Below, piece by piece: positions 1 through 6,180 of a stretch of DNA of 9,899 nt. The notes under the pieces were generated by a model, which worked only from the letters and a program-made list of their open reading frames with translations, ran no database searches and was not told the DNA's origin. The DNA comes from Euryarchaeota archaeon UBA91 (GTDB lineage: Archaea > Thermoplasmatota > Poseidoniia > Poseidoniales > Poseidoniaceae): the NCBI GenBank assembly GCA_002499705.1, contig DAMU01000045.1:12961-22859 (forward strand), given 5' to 3'. A program made the position numbers and the translations under genes. Position 1 is the stretch's first letter, and each line of letters opens with the position of its first letter.

Positions 1-129
1 TTCTTGTTGAGGTTCTTGTTCAACCTCTTGGGTTTCGGGCGCTTCCTCTTCAGGAGCAGGTTCCTCATCAGAAGTACCGAATGGGTCAGTATCATCATCT
101 GGCCATTCAGTGCTTTCGCCTTCGCCCAT
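1..129 (-). CDS. Partial hypothetical protein, acidic N-terminus
   Basis: The minus strand reads an ATG at 129-127 followed by 43 open codons to the left edge, so the gene continues outside the window. The visible part is strongly acidic and low in complexity. It starts MGEGESTEWPDDDTDPFG and continues with Glu/Pro/Gln-rich sequence, which suggests a disordered N-terminal tail ahead of a folded or membrane domain that is not visible. There are no signal peptide or catalytic motifs in this part. It lies 41 bp downstream of dnaG on the same strand, so co-transcription is plausible. No convincing Shine-Dalgarno sequence precedes the ATG. The reading frame is open further upstream, but no earlier ATG was found in the short gap. 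Function cannot be assigned from this fragment. Confidence 0.6.
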   Translation of the reverse strand, partial: MGEGESTEWPDDDTDPFGTSDEEPAPEEEAPETQEVEQEPQQE

Positions 130-170
130 ACTTAGACGAGAGTTGAGGCAATAGATGAAGGTAGTCGTCT

Positions 171-1415
171 TCAGCGGTGAAGTTCTGCTAACCAAGACTT
201 GACGCCTTCACGTTCAGCATACCCTTTGCCGGCTTTCGTACCAATAACGGTTTCAATAGCGGATTCAGAAGCAATCTCGAGGGTTCGCTCGCTGACCGGG
301 CCGTTGAAAACAATCGCAACCGCGCCGTCAGCGCTTCCTGCAACCTTTGAAAGTGTAGACGGTCCAACAGGTTCTGAAACAGTTCCATCAACCATGACAA
401 GAACAGCTTTGTTCTTGTCAAGAGCATCAAGATGGTCAAACATCTCTTGAACTTCGGCAGGGGCTTCAGCGGATTCGTAAACTTCTTCCATATCGTCAGC
501 CCAATTCTTGTCTGGAACGCCGGCTTTTTCATCATCTGCTGCTTGCTTCTTACCAAGAGTGTGGGCGAACTTCTTCGCTTCGACTTTCATTGAAAGGCAC
601 TTTGTAACTGTCTTTTGAGGCAGTAATTCCCATTCTTGTCCAACAGGAGCTTGTGCAACGAAATCAACCTTCATGGTCTCCACCAATTGGCTGAATAACA
701 TCTCGCCGCCACGGTCACCGTCAATAGCAAGAACGACCGTTTCTTTACCATTGGCAAGATCGATGAGTTCTTGTTTCATTGTCCCAGCACCATCAGCACT
801 GATTGCATTTTTAACGCCGCAATTCAGCAAATTTCGAACATCGTTTCGGCCTTCAACAATAATCAGTGAAGACGAAGATTCGACATTCGGCCCACAGGTG
901 AGCCCGTGGTAACTTGTCGCAGTGCCTGTTGTCATAACAGAGCGTACTTCTTCGATAATGGTCTTGGATGCTGCTTCGCCGGAATTGACGAGGTTCAGCA
1001 ACAGTTCTTTTGCACGGTCGACAACAGCTGTGCGCTTTGTAGCACGGATGTCTTGGATTTCTACAACTGAAATCTTTGCGTTGCATGGTCCGATTCGGTC
1101 AATAGTTTCGAGTGAAGATGCAATGATTGCAGTTTCAACGTTGTCAAGGCTGCTTGGAATCAAGATAAGTCCGTGCACCTTTCCGCCTTTGGATTCAATC
1201 TCTACGTCAACGTGACCAATGCGGGCTGTACGTTGCAATTTGCGTAGTTCAAGTTCATCACCGAGAAGACCTTCTGTTTGGCCCATGATTGCACCAATAA
1301 TGTCCTTTCGTTGAACGGTTCCATTTACTTTAATATCGGCGCGGATCTGATATTTCATTGCCTTGCCTTGCTTTGAGCCGCCTGAGCGACCACCTGAGTT
1401 GTGTTTTCGAGCCAT
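171..1415 (-). CDS. dnaG: Archaeal-type DnaG primase (TOPRIM domain)
   Basis: This 414-residue protein matches archaeal DnaG, a TOPRIM protein linked to RNA priming and to the archaeal exosome. Seen: the family N-terminal block, with IGAIMGQTEGLLGDELELR near residues 40-58, IPSSLDNVETA near 86-96 and LETIDRIGPC near 102-111. The TOPRIM core follows, with VEGRNDV around 187-193 (acidic residue E188) and the DxD motif AIDGDRGG around 230-237 (D232, D234). A C-terminal block (about 335-414) resembles the usual archaeal DnaG tail, ending near VIGTKAGKG. There is no bacterial zinc-binding or helicase-interaction domain. I chose the ATG at 1415-1413 because AGAAGGAGA sits just upstream with good spacing. 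Upstream in-frame starts at 1439 (ATG) and 1502 (GTG) would place that Shine-Dalgarno sequence inside the coding region. It diverges from the TerB-like gene. The identification is confident; the cellular role (priming versus RNA degradation) cannot be decided here. Confidence 0.95.
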   Translation of the reverse strand: MARKHNSGGRSGGSKQGKAMKYQIRADIKVNGTVQRKDIIGAIMGQTEGLLGDELELRKLQRTARIGHVDVEIESKGGKVHGLILIPSSLDNVETAIIASSLETIDRIGPCNAKISVVEIQDIRATKRTAVVDRAKELLLNLVNSGEAASKTIIEEVRSVMTTGTATSYHGLTCGPNVESSSSLIIVEGRNDVRNLLNCGVKNAISADGAGTMKQELIDLANGKETVVLAIDGDRGGEMLFSQLVETMKVDFVAQAPVGQEWELLPQKTVTKCLSMKVEAKKFAHTLGKKQAADDEKAGVPDKNWADDMEEVYESAEAPAEVQEMFDHLDALDKNKAVLVMVDGTVSEPVGPSTLSKVAGSADGAVAIVFNGPVSERTLEIASESAIETVIGTKAGKGYAEREGVKSWLAELHR

Positions 1416-1417
1416 TT

Positions 1418-1430
1418 TTATTTCTCCTTC
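1418..1430 (-). promoter_or_regulatory. Shine-Dalgarno deciding the dnaG start
   Basis: Read on the minus strand, this stretch is AGAAGGAGAAATA, just before the ATG at 1415. The GGAG core has about 8 bases of spacing to that codon, which favours this start over the two longer in-frame options. Confidence 0.7.
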
Positions 1431-1451
1431 TATCGACATCCCATTCCAAGG

Positions 1452-1505
1452 ATGATGGGCCGGAGCCCATCGCTCAATTGCTGCAATTGTGAACAAATTC
1501 ACAAT
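1452..1505 (-). repeat. Cluster of three inverted repeats in the dnaG leader
   Basis: Three near-contiguous inverted repeats lie 37-90 bp upstream of the dnaG start. One is GATGGGC-CGGA-GCCCATC (1454-1471), a perfect 7-bp stem with a 4-base loop. The second is CAATTGC-T-GCAATTG (1475-1489), a 7-bp inverted repeat around one base. The third is ATTGTGAA-CAAA-TTCACAAT (1486-1505), a perfect 8-bp stem with a 4-base loop. The second and third overlap by 4 bases, so they could be mutually exclusive RNA structures or overlapping protein-binding sites. If transcription of dnaG begins upstream of them they would form 5'-UTR hairpins; otherwise they are promoter-proximal operators. Function is inferred; only the repeats are seen. 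Confidence 0.6.
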
Positions 1506-1587
1506 GCGTGAAAGGGAGGTGGATGTCTATCCGACCTGTCGACTCCTTTTGAATCCTCTTATGGTTATCCGGGGAAAATTGTTTCTT

Positions 1588-1597
1588 TTCTATACAA
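1588..1597 (+). promoter_or_regulatory. Candidate TATA box of the TerB-like/mobA cluster
   Basis: TTCTATACAA is an AT-rich archaeal TATA-like element about 40 bp upstream of the GTG at 1632. With normal archaeal spacing, transcription would begin near 1620, leaving a leader of roughly 12 nt, consistent with the lack of a Shine-Dalgarno sequence there. A similar CTATAC core precedes the chaperonin gene. This is a motif match only. Confidence 0.35.
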
Positions 1598-1631
1598 GAG
1601 TTTCAAGAAGAGAAGCGCGCTGGGCTTACGC

Positions 1632-2123
1632 GTGACGACCTCGACATCTCGGAACTTGGATGTATTTCGCAGCACCGTAGAAGTTATGCTTGCCGATGGT
1701 AGGCTAACTCGTGAAGAAAAAAGGCTCACTATCAAATTAGGCAGTGCTTTAGGATTGACTGAAGATCAACCTGCTGAAATCTACAAAGCGATTCAGAACA
1801 AAGAAGATTCAGACCCGGGCGAACTAGTTTCAATGGATGAGGCCCGAGAAATCTACACAAAAGTGTTCGAAGTTGCGATTGTAAACGCCTCTCTTTCCCG
1901 AGACGAATTCCGCGTTCTTGCGCATCTGCGTTCACTTTTTGAAATCGGCGATGATGAACACCTTGCAATTGAAACACAATTGCGTGAAATCGTCAAAGAA
2001 AAATTCGAAGACCCTGGCGTGGTCGACAAAATGCTTCACACCCTGCGCGACTCGGTAGGTCTGGTCGGCGATATCTTTGATACCGTGCGAAAAAAGACAA
2101 CCGATGGTGGCCGCAGTGAATGA
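1632..2123 (+). CDS. TerB-like helical protein with two internal repeats
   Basis: This 163-residue soluble protein resembles the TerB/DjlA N-terminal-like helical domain. The segment VEVMLADGRLTREEKRLTIK (about 16-35) followed by LGSALGLTEDQ fits the family pattern, in which an acidic loop precedes a helix. A second unit at about residues 75-117 (FEVAIVNASLSRDEFRVLAH) aligns with the first (about 12-54) in spacing and hydrophobic pattern, so the protein is a tandem pair. The second copy has lost most of the acidic loop residues. The C-terminus (about 135-163) is a further helix with a basic/polar tail. The start is GTG at 1632; the next in-frame Met (residue 19) would cut the first repeat. 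It is the first gene of a plus-strand cluster and overlaps the next gene by 20 bp. TerB-type domains are known from membrane-linked stress systems, but no function is assigned here. Confidence 0.7.
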   Translation: MTTSTSRNLDVFRSTVEVMLADGRLTREEKRLTIKLGSALGLTEDQPAEIYKAIQNKEDSDPGELVSMDEAREIYTKVFEVAIVNASLSRDEFRVLAHLRSLFEIGDDEHLAIETQLREIVKEKFEDPGVVDKMLHTLRDSVGLVGDIFDTVRKKTTDGGRSE

Positions 2124-2742
2124 AAAGGTAGCCCTTTACCTTGGAGAGCCAAATCCTAAGTTGATTCGCTCACAACGCAAGATGTTGAAATTCTTGAGAG
2201 GCGCATATGCGGCCGGAGTTCCCGGCATGATGGCAAAACCTTCGACCGACCTGTTGGCGAATGCTGGCGGCTATTCATTCCACTATGGCTGCCCGAATCC
2301 AGAAATGAGAGACATTGCATCTTGGATACTCACCAGTGGTGAAGAGAAGCCTCGCCGCATCGCCAAATTAATTCCTGCGCTTTGGAAAAGGCATGGGCAA
2401 GAAGACCTTGTGTTGGCTGGTTTGTTGCTTGCGAACATGTCTGAAGAAGACTTGGGAGAATCCCCATGGATGGCTTTTATTCATCTCCTAGGGGAGCGGG
2501 AACCGTTGGGAGCATTGCTTGAGATCGGTGAAGAATTACTGAGAGGGGGGCATGAGATACCTGATGATGCATGGTTAATTGCCATGGCTGGACAAAGTGA
2601 ACTCTGGCACCAGGTTGCAGTCTTGTTCCTCTCGCTCAGAAAAGAGGATTTGAGTGATGTTCGAACACTGATTGTTACCGCCCCTGCTGGAGGCGAACTG
2701 TTCGAAAGGATTCGCAACCGTCTGCTTACATCGGAGAATTGA
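2104..2742 (+). CDS. Helix-rich hypothetical protein, possibly HEAT-like
   Basis: I do not recognise this 212-residue protein with confidence. It is predicted mostly alpha-helical, with no membrane segment or signal peptide. Residues 68-145 read like stacked amphipathic helices (RDIASWILTSG, RRIAKLIPALWKRHG, EDLVLAGLLLANM). This loosely recalls HEAT-type repeats such as those of DNA alkylation repair proteins, but no catalytic signature is visible. A distinctive GGYSFHYGCPNPE segment lies at about 55-67, and APAGGELFERIRNRLL at 193-208. The ATG at 2104 is preferred. A TTG at 2077 would extend the overlap with the TerB-like gene to 47 bp, and a GTG at 2116 is also possible. The 20-bp overlap with the upstream gene suggests translational coupling and perhaps a partner role. 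The coding call is firm; the function is open. Confidence 0.7.
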   Translation: MVAAVNEKVALYLGEPNPKLIRSQRKMLKFLRGAYAAGVPGMMAKPSTDLLANAGGYSFHYGCPNPEMRDIASWILTSGEEKPRRIAKLIPALWKRHGQEDLVLAGLLLANMSEEDLGESPWMAFIHLLGEREPLGALLEIGEELLRGGHEIPDDAWLIAMAGQSELWHQVAVLFLSLRKEDLSDVRTLIVTAPAGGELFERIRNRLLTSEN

Positions 2743-2768
2743 AGCCCTTGTTCGGATACCGTGTGAGT

Positions 2769-2978
2769 ATGAGTGAACGTTTTCTACCGACCGATGACCC
2801 CGTGCTGGAATCTGTACTGCAGTGGACAGTTACGCGAGATGCTCAAGATGTTCGACGCTTGTTGGAATGGTTGCCTGAGGCTCGCTCAAGCAGAGAGCGA
2901 AAGGCACTCCTCGACCGTGTACGGGGGCTCCTCTCAGAACTCGAATCGGCCCTCGATGGTCTTGAAACCCTCAAATGA
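2769..2978 (+). CDS. Small hypothetical protein (69 aa), helical
   Basis: This is a small, charged protein beginning MSERFLPTDDPVLESVLQW. Residues about 23-69 are rich in Arg, Leu and Glu with heptad-like leucines (DVRRLLEWLPE, then LLDRVRGLLSELESALDGLETLK), suggesting a helical hairpin or short coiled coil. It could bridge or bind a partner. It sits 26 bp after the helical hypothetical gene and 9 bp before mobA, on the same strand. The start is uncertain. I chose ATG 2769, but an in-frame GTG (2763) and a TTG at 2739 that overlaps the previous stop codon (TTGA) are alternatives, the latter giving 79 residues. No family was recognised. Confidence 0.55.
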   Translation: MSERFLPTDDPVLESVLQWTVTRDAQDVRRLLEWLPEARSSRERKALLDRVRGLLSELESALDGLETLK

Positions 2979-2987
2979 GGCGGCAAT

Positions 2988-3479
2988 ATGGTTACTGTGC
3001 TCATACTTGCAGGTGGCAAAAGCGACCGGATGGGCCAGGATAAAGCGTTGATGGACGGGGGAGTGGCGCATTTACGTGCTCTTGCGCTTGATGCTGAGGT
3101 TGAACGAATTATCACCTTGTGTGGTGATGATAATCGTATACCGTTGTTTGAGGGGGAAGTTTGGCCAGACCCGCCCCAATGTACTTCTTTACGTGAAGTT
3201 CTCGAATGGGCTTTTGGAAAAATTGAGGGGGCGATTCAACTGATTCCTTGTGACGCTTTCCAATTACAGCGAAGTGGCCTTGAATTTTTGCTCGACTGTG
3301 ATGGTGGCGTTCCATTCGATGAACATGGAAAGCGCCAACCACTACTGGCTCACTGCCCGGGTAAATGGACACCCATTCTCTCGGGTAGAGACGTGTCTTC
3401 ACTGTTTTCAAACCTGCAGGACCTCGATGCAGGCAAGCTCACAAGGCAGATGAAAAATTTCAATACGCCAGTGGATTGA
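2988..3479 (+). CDS. mobA: MobA-like nucleotidyltransferase (Mo-cofactor guanylyltransferase)
   Basis: MobA transfers GMP from GTP to Mo-molybdopterin, making the MGD cofactor of molybdenum/tungsten enzymes in the cytoplasm. The nucleotide-binding signature LAGGKSDRMGQDKAL (residues 7-21) is intact. A PCD motif at 87-89 matches the Mg2+-binding aspartate, and QPLLAHC (117-123) matches the usual conserved block before the final helices. The protein ends in FNTPVD, equivalent to the typical NTPED C-terminus, so it looks complete although short (163 residues versus roughly 190-200 usual). The ATG at 2988 has GAGG about 8 bases upstream, and it follows the small protein by 9 bp. Its stop lies 2 bp from the stop of convergent purN. 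No other molybdenum genes are in the window. Because related NTP transferases share the signature, specificity for molybdopterin is likely but not proven. Confidence 0.8.
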   Translation: MVTVLILAGGKSDRMGQDKALMDGGVAHLRALALDAEVERIITLCGDDNRIPLFEGEVWPDPPQCTSLREVLEWAFGKIEGAIQLIPCDAFQLQRSGLEFLLDCDGGVPFDEHGKRQPLLAHCPGKWTPILSGRDVSSLFSNLQDLDAGKLTRQMKNFNTPVD

Positions 3480-3481
3480 GA

Positions 3482-4108
3482 TTACTTCACAATTCGATCG
3501 ATGATTCGAGGATACAGAAGGTGTTCTTCGATTTTAACCCGCTCAGAAAGAGTTGCTTCATTATCGCTGGGGAAAACTGGAACACGTCGCTGACCCAGTA
3601 TCTCGCCCGAATCCATTCCTGCATCAACATAATGAACGGTGCAGCCTGAAACCTTGACGTTTGCCGCTAACACATCGCGATGTGCATGCGCGCCCGGGAA
3701 AGCAGGTAAAAGAGAAGGATGGATGTTGATGATTCGAGGGCTCCATTGTTGGACAAATTGCGGCGATAAGAGACGCATGTAGCCGCTAAGAAGAATCAGT
3801 TCAACATTGTGTTCTAATAAAATTGGGTGTATGAGTTGCTCATGCTCAAGGCGACGTTCGTTTTTGTTTGAACGCATCGGTGGCAGCGGAATACATGCCG
3901 ATTTAATGCCAAGGTTCGAAGCCTTTTCAAGCCCCGCTGCATCAGATTTATCGGAAAGAACCAGCACTGTTTTATGAGCACATTCAGGAAATTCTTGCTG
4001 GTAACGAATCATAGATTCCATGCCCGAGCCTGAGCCGGAAATGAATACAGCACATCGAATCGGGTCCGAGGGGGTTGCTTTGCGCAATGGACCGGGGCCC
4101 TCTGTCAT
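3482..4108 (-). CDS. purN: Phosphoribosylglycinamide formyltransferase (PurN)
   Basis: PurN formylates GAR to FGAR with 10-formyl-THF, the third step of de novo purine synthesis. The 208-residue protein has the full fold. VFISGSGSGMESMI (21-34) is the phosphate-binding loop, SGYMRLLSPQFV (108-119) is conserved, and NIHPSLLPAFPGAHAHRDV (128-146) carries the catalytic Asn128 and His130. VSGCTVHYVDAGMDSGEIL (153-171) carries the equivalent of the catalytic Asp (D166), and the protein ends with EEHLLYPRII. One oddity: the family SGxGSN loop reads SGSGSG, so the usual Asn is Gly. A roughly 14-residue N-terminal extension before PIRCAVFISG may be real, or the start may lie later, but no in-frame Met follows until inside the fold. 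It is last in the purH block and convergent with mobA. Confidence 0.93.
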   Translation of the reverse strand: MTEGPGPLRKATPSDPIRCAVFISGSGSGMESMIRYQQEFPECAHKTVLVLSDKSDAAGLEKASNLGIKSACIPLPPMRSNKNERRLEHEQLIHPILLEHNVELILLSGYMRLLSPQFVQQWSPRIINIHPSLLPAFPGAHAHRDVLAANVKVSGCTVHYVDAGMDSGEILGQRRVPVFPSDNEATLSERVKIEEHLLYPRIIDRIVK

Positions 4109-4158
4109 ATTGGGGGCTATTATGCAAACAACTTGAGCCCTTCGGAAAATTTAGACCA

Positions 4159-4168
4159 TCACTAGTGA
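4159..4168. promoter_or_regulatory. 10-bp perfect palindrome upstream of purN
   Basis: TCACTAGTGA is a perfect palindrome 51-60 bp before the purN ATG, inside the only sizeable gap of the purine block. Its position suits an operator for a dimeric regulator. A perfect 10-mer can occur by chance, so the call is weak. Confidence 0.25.
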
Positions 4169-4187
4169 AGCTCTTATCATGAGGTTT

Positions 4188-4200
4188 TTAAAAAAATTCA
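4188..4200 (-). terminator. T-rich tract after the small membrane protein gene
   Basis: Read on the minus strand, the sequence is TGAATTTTTTTAAAA, with a run of seven T residues (4196-4190) starting 27 bp after the stop of the 60-residue protein. Archaeal RNA polymerase terminates at such oligo-T tracts without a hairpin. It would separate purH from purN, implying that purN has its own promoter, but read-through is possible. Confidence 0.4.
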
Positions 4201-4223
4201 AATGGTGAAAAGCCTGCTTTCAT

Positions 4224-4406
4224 TTAATCTTCAGCAGGGACGCCCGTATATTTGTGAACGGTTGATTGACCAGCTTGAATGTCGACATCTGGTAAAATTC
4301 CATGAATGATAAGGCGAAGACTACCAAGGCCGAACCAGAAAGCCATTTTCCAAGCCTGAGTGAGGTGTTTCAAATATGAAATGTTGAGGTCTTGCAGATG
4401 GCCCAT
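4224..4406 (-). CDS. Small membrane protein, DUF6356-like
   Basis: This 60-residue protein lies between purH and purN on the same strand. It begins MGHLQDLNISYLKHLTQAW and has one hydrophobic segment (about 20-39, MAFWFGLGSLRLIIHGILPD). The pattern HL...SY..HL..A....G..SLRLIIHGILP..., followed by a short polar tail ending in STVHKY, resembles small inner-membrane proteins of the DUF6356 type; this comes from memory of the pattern, not from a search. It starts 56 bp downstream of the purH stop, and a T-rich tract follows it. The ATG at 4406 has only a weak Shine-Dalgarno candidate. It does not overlap either neighbour, and the residue pattern is coherent, so it is probably real. The function is unknown, and there is no evident link to purine synthesis. 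Confidence 0.6.
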   Translation of the reverse strand: MGHLQDLNISYLKHLTQAWKMAFWFGLGSLRLIIHGILPDVDIQAGQSTVHKYTGVPAED

Positions 4407-4462
4407 GATTGTAGCCTTGCACCCCTCGTCTTAAACAATCGCAATTTCTTACCTTGTTTCTA

Positions 4463-6106
4463 TCAATGACGGAACAATCGATGCCCCGTGAATAGCATTG
4501 AAACACCAAGTTCGTCTGCTGCATCGATGACTTCTTGGTCACGAATTGAGCCACCTGGCTGAACAATCGATGAAGCCCCTGATTCTGCTGCTTGTTCCAG
4601 TCCATCTTTGAATGGGAAGAATGCATCGGAGGCGAGCACGCATCCCTTGGCCCGTTCTCCTGCTCTACGTGCTGCAATACGAACGGCTTCAACTCGACTT
4701 GTTTGCCCCGGGCCAATACCAACTGTCGCTGTTCCTTGAACCATGACAATGGCGTTTGACTTCACCTGCTCACAAATTCTTACGGCGAATTTCATACTCG
4801 CAATTTCCTCTTCACTTGGAGATTTTTTCGTGACGACTTTGGCTTTCTCCCAATCGATTACAGGTGCTTCTTCGGTTTGCACAAGCCAGCCGCCTTCGAT
4901 TGGCTTACGGACGAGAATTCGCTCAAGGGAAGCAAGTCGATTGTTCGGCGAATCGATGGTAAGAATGCGTCGGTTTTTCTTGAGCATAACGATTTCTTTT
5001 GCTTCATCGCTGTAAGCTGGAGCCATCAATACCTCAATGAACAGCCCTTCCATTGCTTTGGCAGTATCAGCTTCAAGTGGTTCATTGAAGCAAATGATCG
5101 AGCCAAAAGCGGATTCAGGGTCGCTTGCCAGCGCCGCAACGTATGCTTCCTTTTGGGTCGCTCCAAGCGCTGCACCGCATGGATTATTGTGCTTGACAAT
5201 TACACATGCGTGAGGTGTATTTGGCCATTCATCAGTTGAAAGAGCCCGACAGAGGCGAAGGGTTGCATCTGCATCTGAATAATTGTTGTACGACATGTCT
5301 TTCTCGCCTTCAACGTGTGCAGTTACAAGAGTGGTGTGATTGCCGAATTCACGTGGGTCGGTATACAAGGCAGCCGCTTGGTGGCTGTTCTCGCCATACC
5401 GCAGTGAATGCGTTTTGACTGCAGATGCAAGAAGGGTAGCGGGAAGTCGTGAGGTTTGAACTGAAGTTTCATCACTCCATTCTGGACGCCCAACCCAACG
5501 AGCATGCAGTTCATCTGCAATTGCTGAATCATAGGCTGCAGTGTGTTCAAAAGCATCAAGAGCGAGGCTGCGACGTAACTCCATGCCAATCGATTGAGCA
5601 TCGGATACTGATTCAAGTTCTGCAATAATTTCATCATAACGGGAAGGGTTGCATGCAATGATAATGTTGCGATGATTTTTCGCTGAGGCTCGCACCATTG
5701 TCGGGCCACCGATGTCGATCATTTCCAATAAGGCAGGGTCTTCAAGCGGAGGTTTTTGTGCCGCTGCTGCAGAAAACGGATAGAGGTTGCAGGCTACAAT
5801 TTGGATTGGTGGATAGCCGAGTTCTGAAAGTCCTTTTTTGTCTTCTTCAGACTCAAGTCGAGCAAGGAGTGGACCGTGTATTGCCGGATGAAGTGATTTA
5901 ACGCGCCCGTCAAAAATTTCTGGATGGCCCGTAACATCTGAGACGCCAATCACTTCCAAACCTGCTGCTCGCAAAGTGCGAGCAGTGCCTCCGGTTGAGA
6001 CAAGTTGGAAGCCGTTTTGAGACAAGGAAGTTGCAAATTCAACGATTCCTGTTTTGTCGTAAACGCTAAGCAAAGCACGGGGTTGAGGATGTGAGGTTAC
6101 GCTCAT
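4463..6106 (-). CDS. purH: Bifunctional AICAR transformylase / IMP cyclohydrolase (PurH)
   Basis: PurH performs the last two steps of IMP synthesis: formylation of AICAR with 10-formyl-THF and ring closure to IMP. At 547 residues it has full length for the bifunctional enzyme. The N-terminal cyclohydrolase (MGS-like) domain shows LLSVYDKTGIVEFA (12-25), STGGTA (37-42), FDGRVKSLHPAIHG (65-78) and NLYPF (107-111). The transformylase domain shows RYGENSHQ (236-243), YNNYSDADA (273-281), the catalytic VKHNNPCG (304-311, with K305-H306 corresponding to the catalytic Lys-His pair), ESAFGSI (331-337), GIGPGQTSRVEA (463-474), LASDAFFPF (491-499) and QPGGSIRD (516-523). It ends TGHRLFRH, close to the family ending. 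The upstream gene is the chaperonin (74-bp gap). Many archaea use PurP/PurO instead, so this bacterial-style form is noteworthy. No frameshift or missing active-site residue was seen. Confidence 0.96.
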   Translation of the reverse strand: MSVTSHPQPRALLSVYDKTGIVEFATSLSQNGFQLVSTGGTARTLRAAGLEVIGVSDVTGHPEIFDGRVKSLHPAIHGPLLARLESEEDKKGLSELGYPPIQIVACNLYPFSAAAAQKPPLEDPALLEMIDIGGPTMVRASAKNHRNIIIACNPSRYDEIIAELESVSDAQSIGMELRRSLALDAFEHTAAYDSAIADELHARWVGRPEWSDETSVQTSRLPATLLASAVKTHSLRYGENSHQAAALYTDPREFGNHTTLVTAHVEGEKDMSYNNYSDADATLRLCRALSTDEWPNTPHACVIVKHNNPCGAALGATQKEAYVAALASDPESAFGSIICFNEPLEADTAKAMEGLFIEVLMAPAYSDEAKEIVMLKKNRRILTIDSPNNRLASLERILVRKPIEGGWLVQTEEAPVIDWEKAKVVTKKSPSEEEIASMKFAVRICEQVKSNAIVMVQGTATVGIGPGQTSRVEAVRIAARRAGERAKGCVLASDAFFPFKDGLEQAAESGASSIVQPGGSIRDQEVIDAADELGVSMLFTGHRLFRH

Positions 6107-6180
6107 CGGTGATTCCCGTTATCGAATGCATTGGTCCGATGATATTGAACATAGCGACGAGGAAAATTGGCCATTAGGGC

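Larger units (their letters stand above)
1416..1631. other. Divergent intergenic region between dnaG and the TerB-like gene
   Basis: These 216 bp separate two divergent genes and must hold both promoters. The dnaG-proximal half carries the Shine-Dalgarno sequence and three inverted repeats. The distal half has a TATA-like CTATACAA on the plus strand (1590-1597). No tRNA arms or other recognisable RNA gene were found. A short inverted repeat, CGAC-CT-GTCG, is present at 1532-1541. No clear separate TATA box for dnaG could be picked out. Confidence 0.55.

Noticed and set aside
673..1215. Plus-strand open frames opposite dnaG
   Set aside because: Antisense shadows of a confidently identified gene.
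1416..1502. N-terminal extension of dnaG to a GTG at 1502 or ATG at 1439
   Set aside because: A strong Shine-Dalgarno sequence lies just before the ATG at 1415, and the extra residues do not resemble DnaG and cover the inverted repeats.
1416..1631. Possible tRNA or structured RNA gene in the divergent region
   Set aside because: No tRNA cloverleaf, T-arm consensus or known RNA core; only short inverted repeats are present.
4743..5418. Plus-strand open frames opposite purH
   Set aside because: They lie antisense to a complete, motif-rich purH and encode no recognisable protein.
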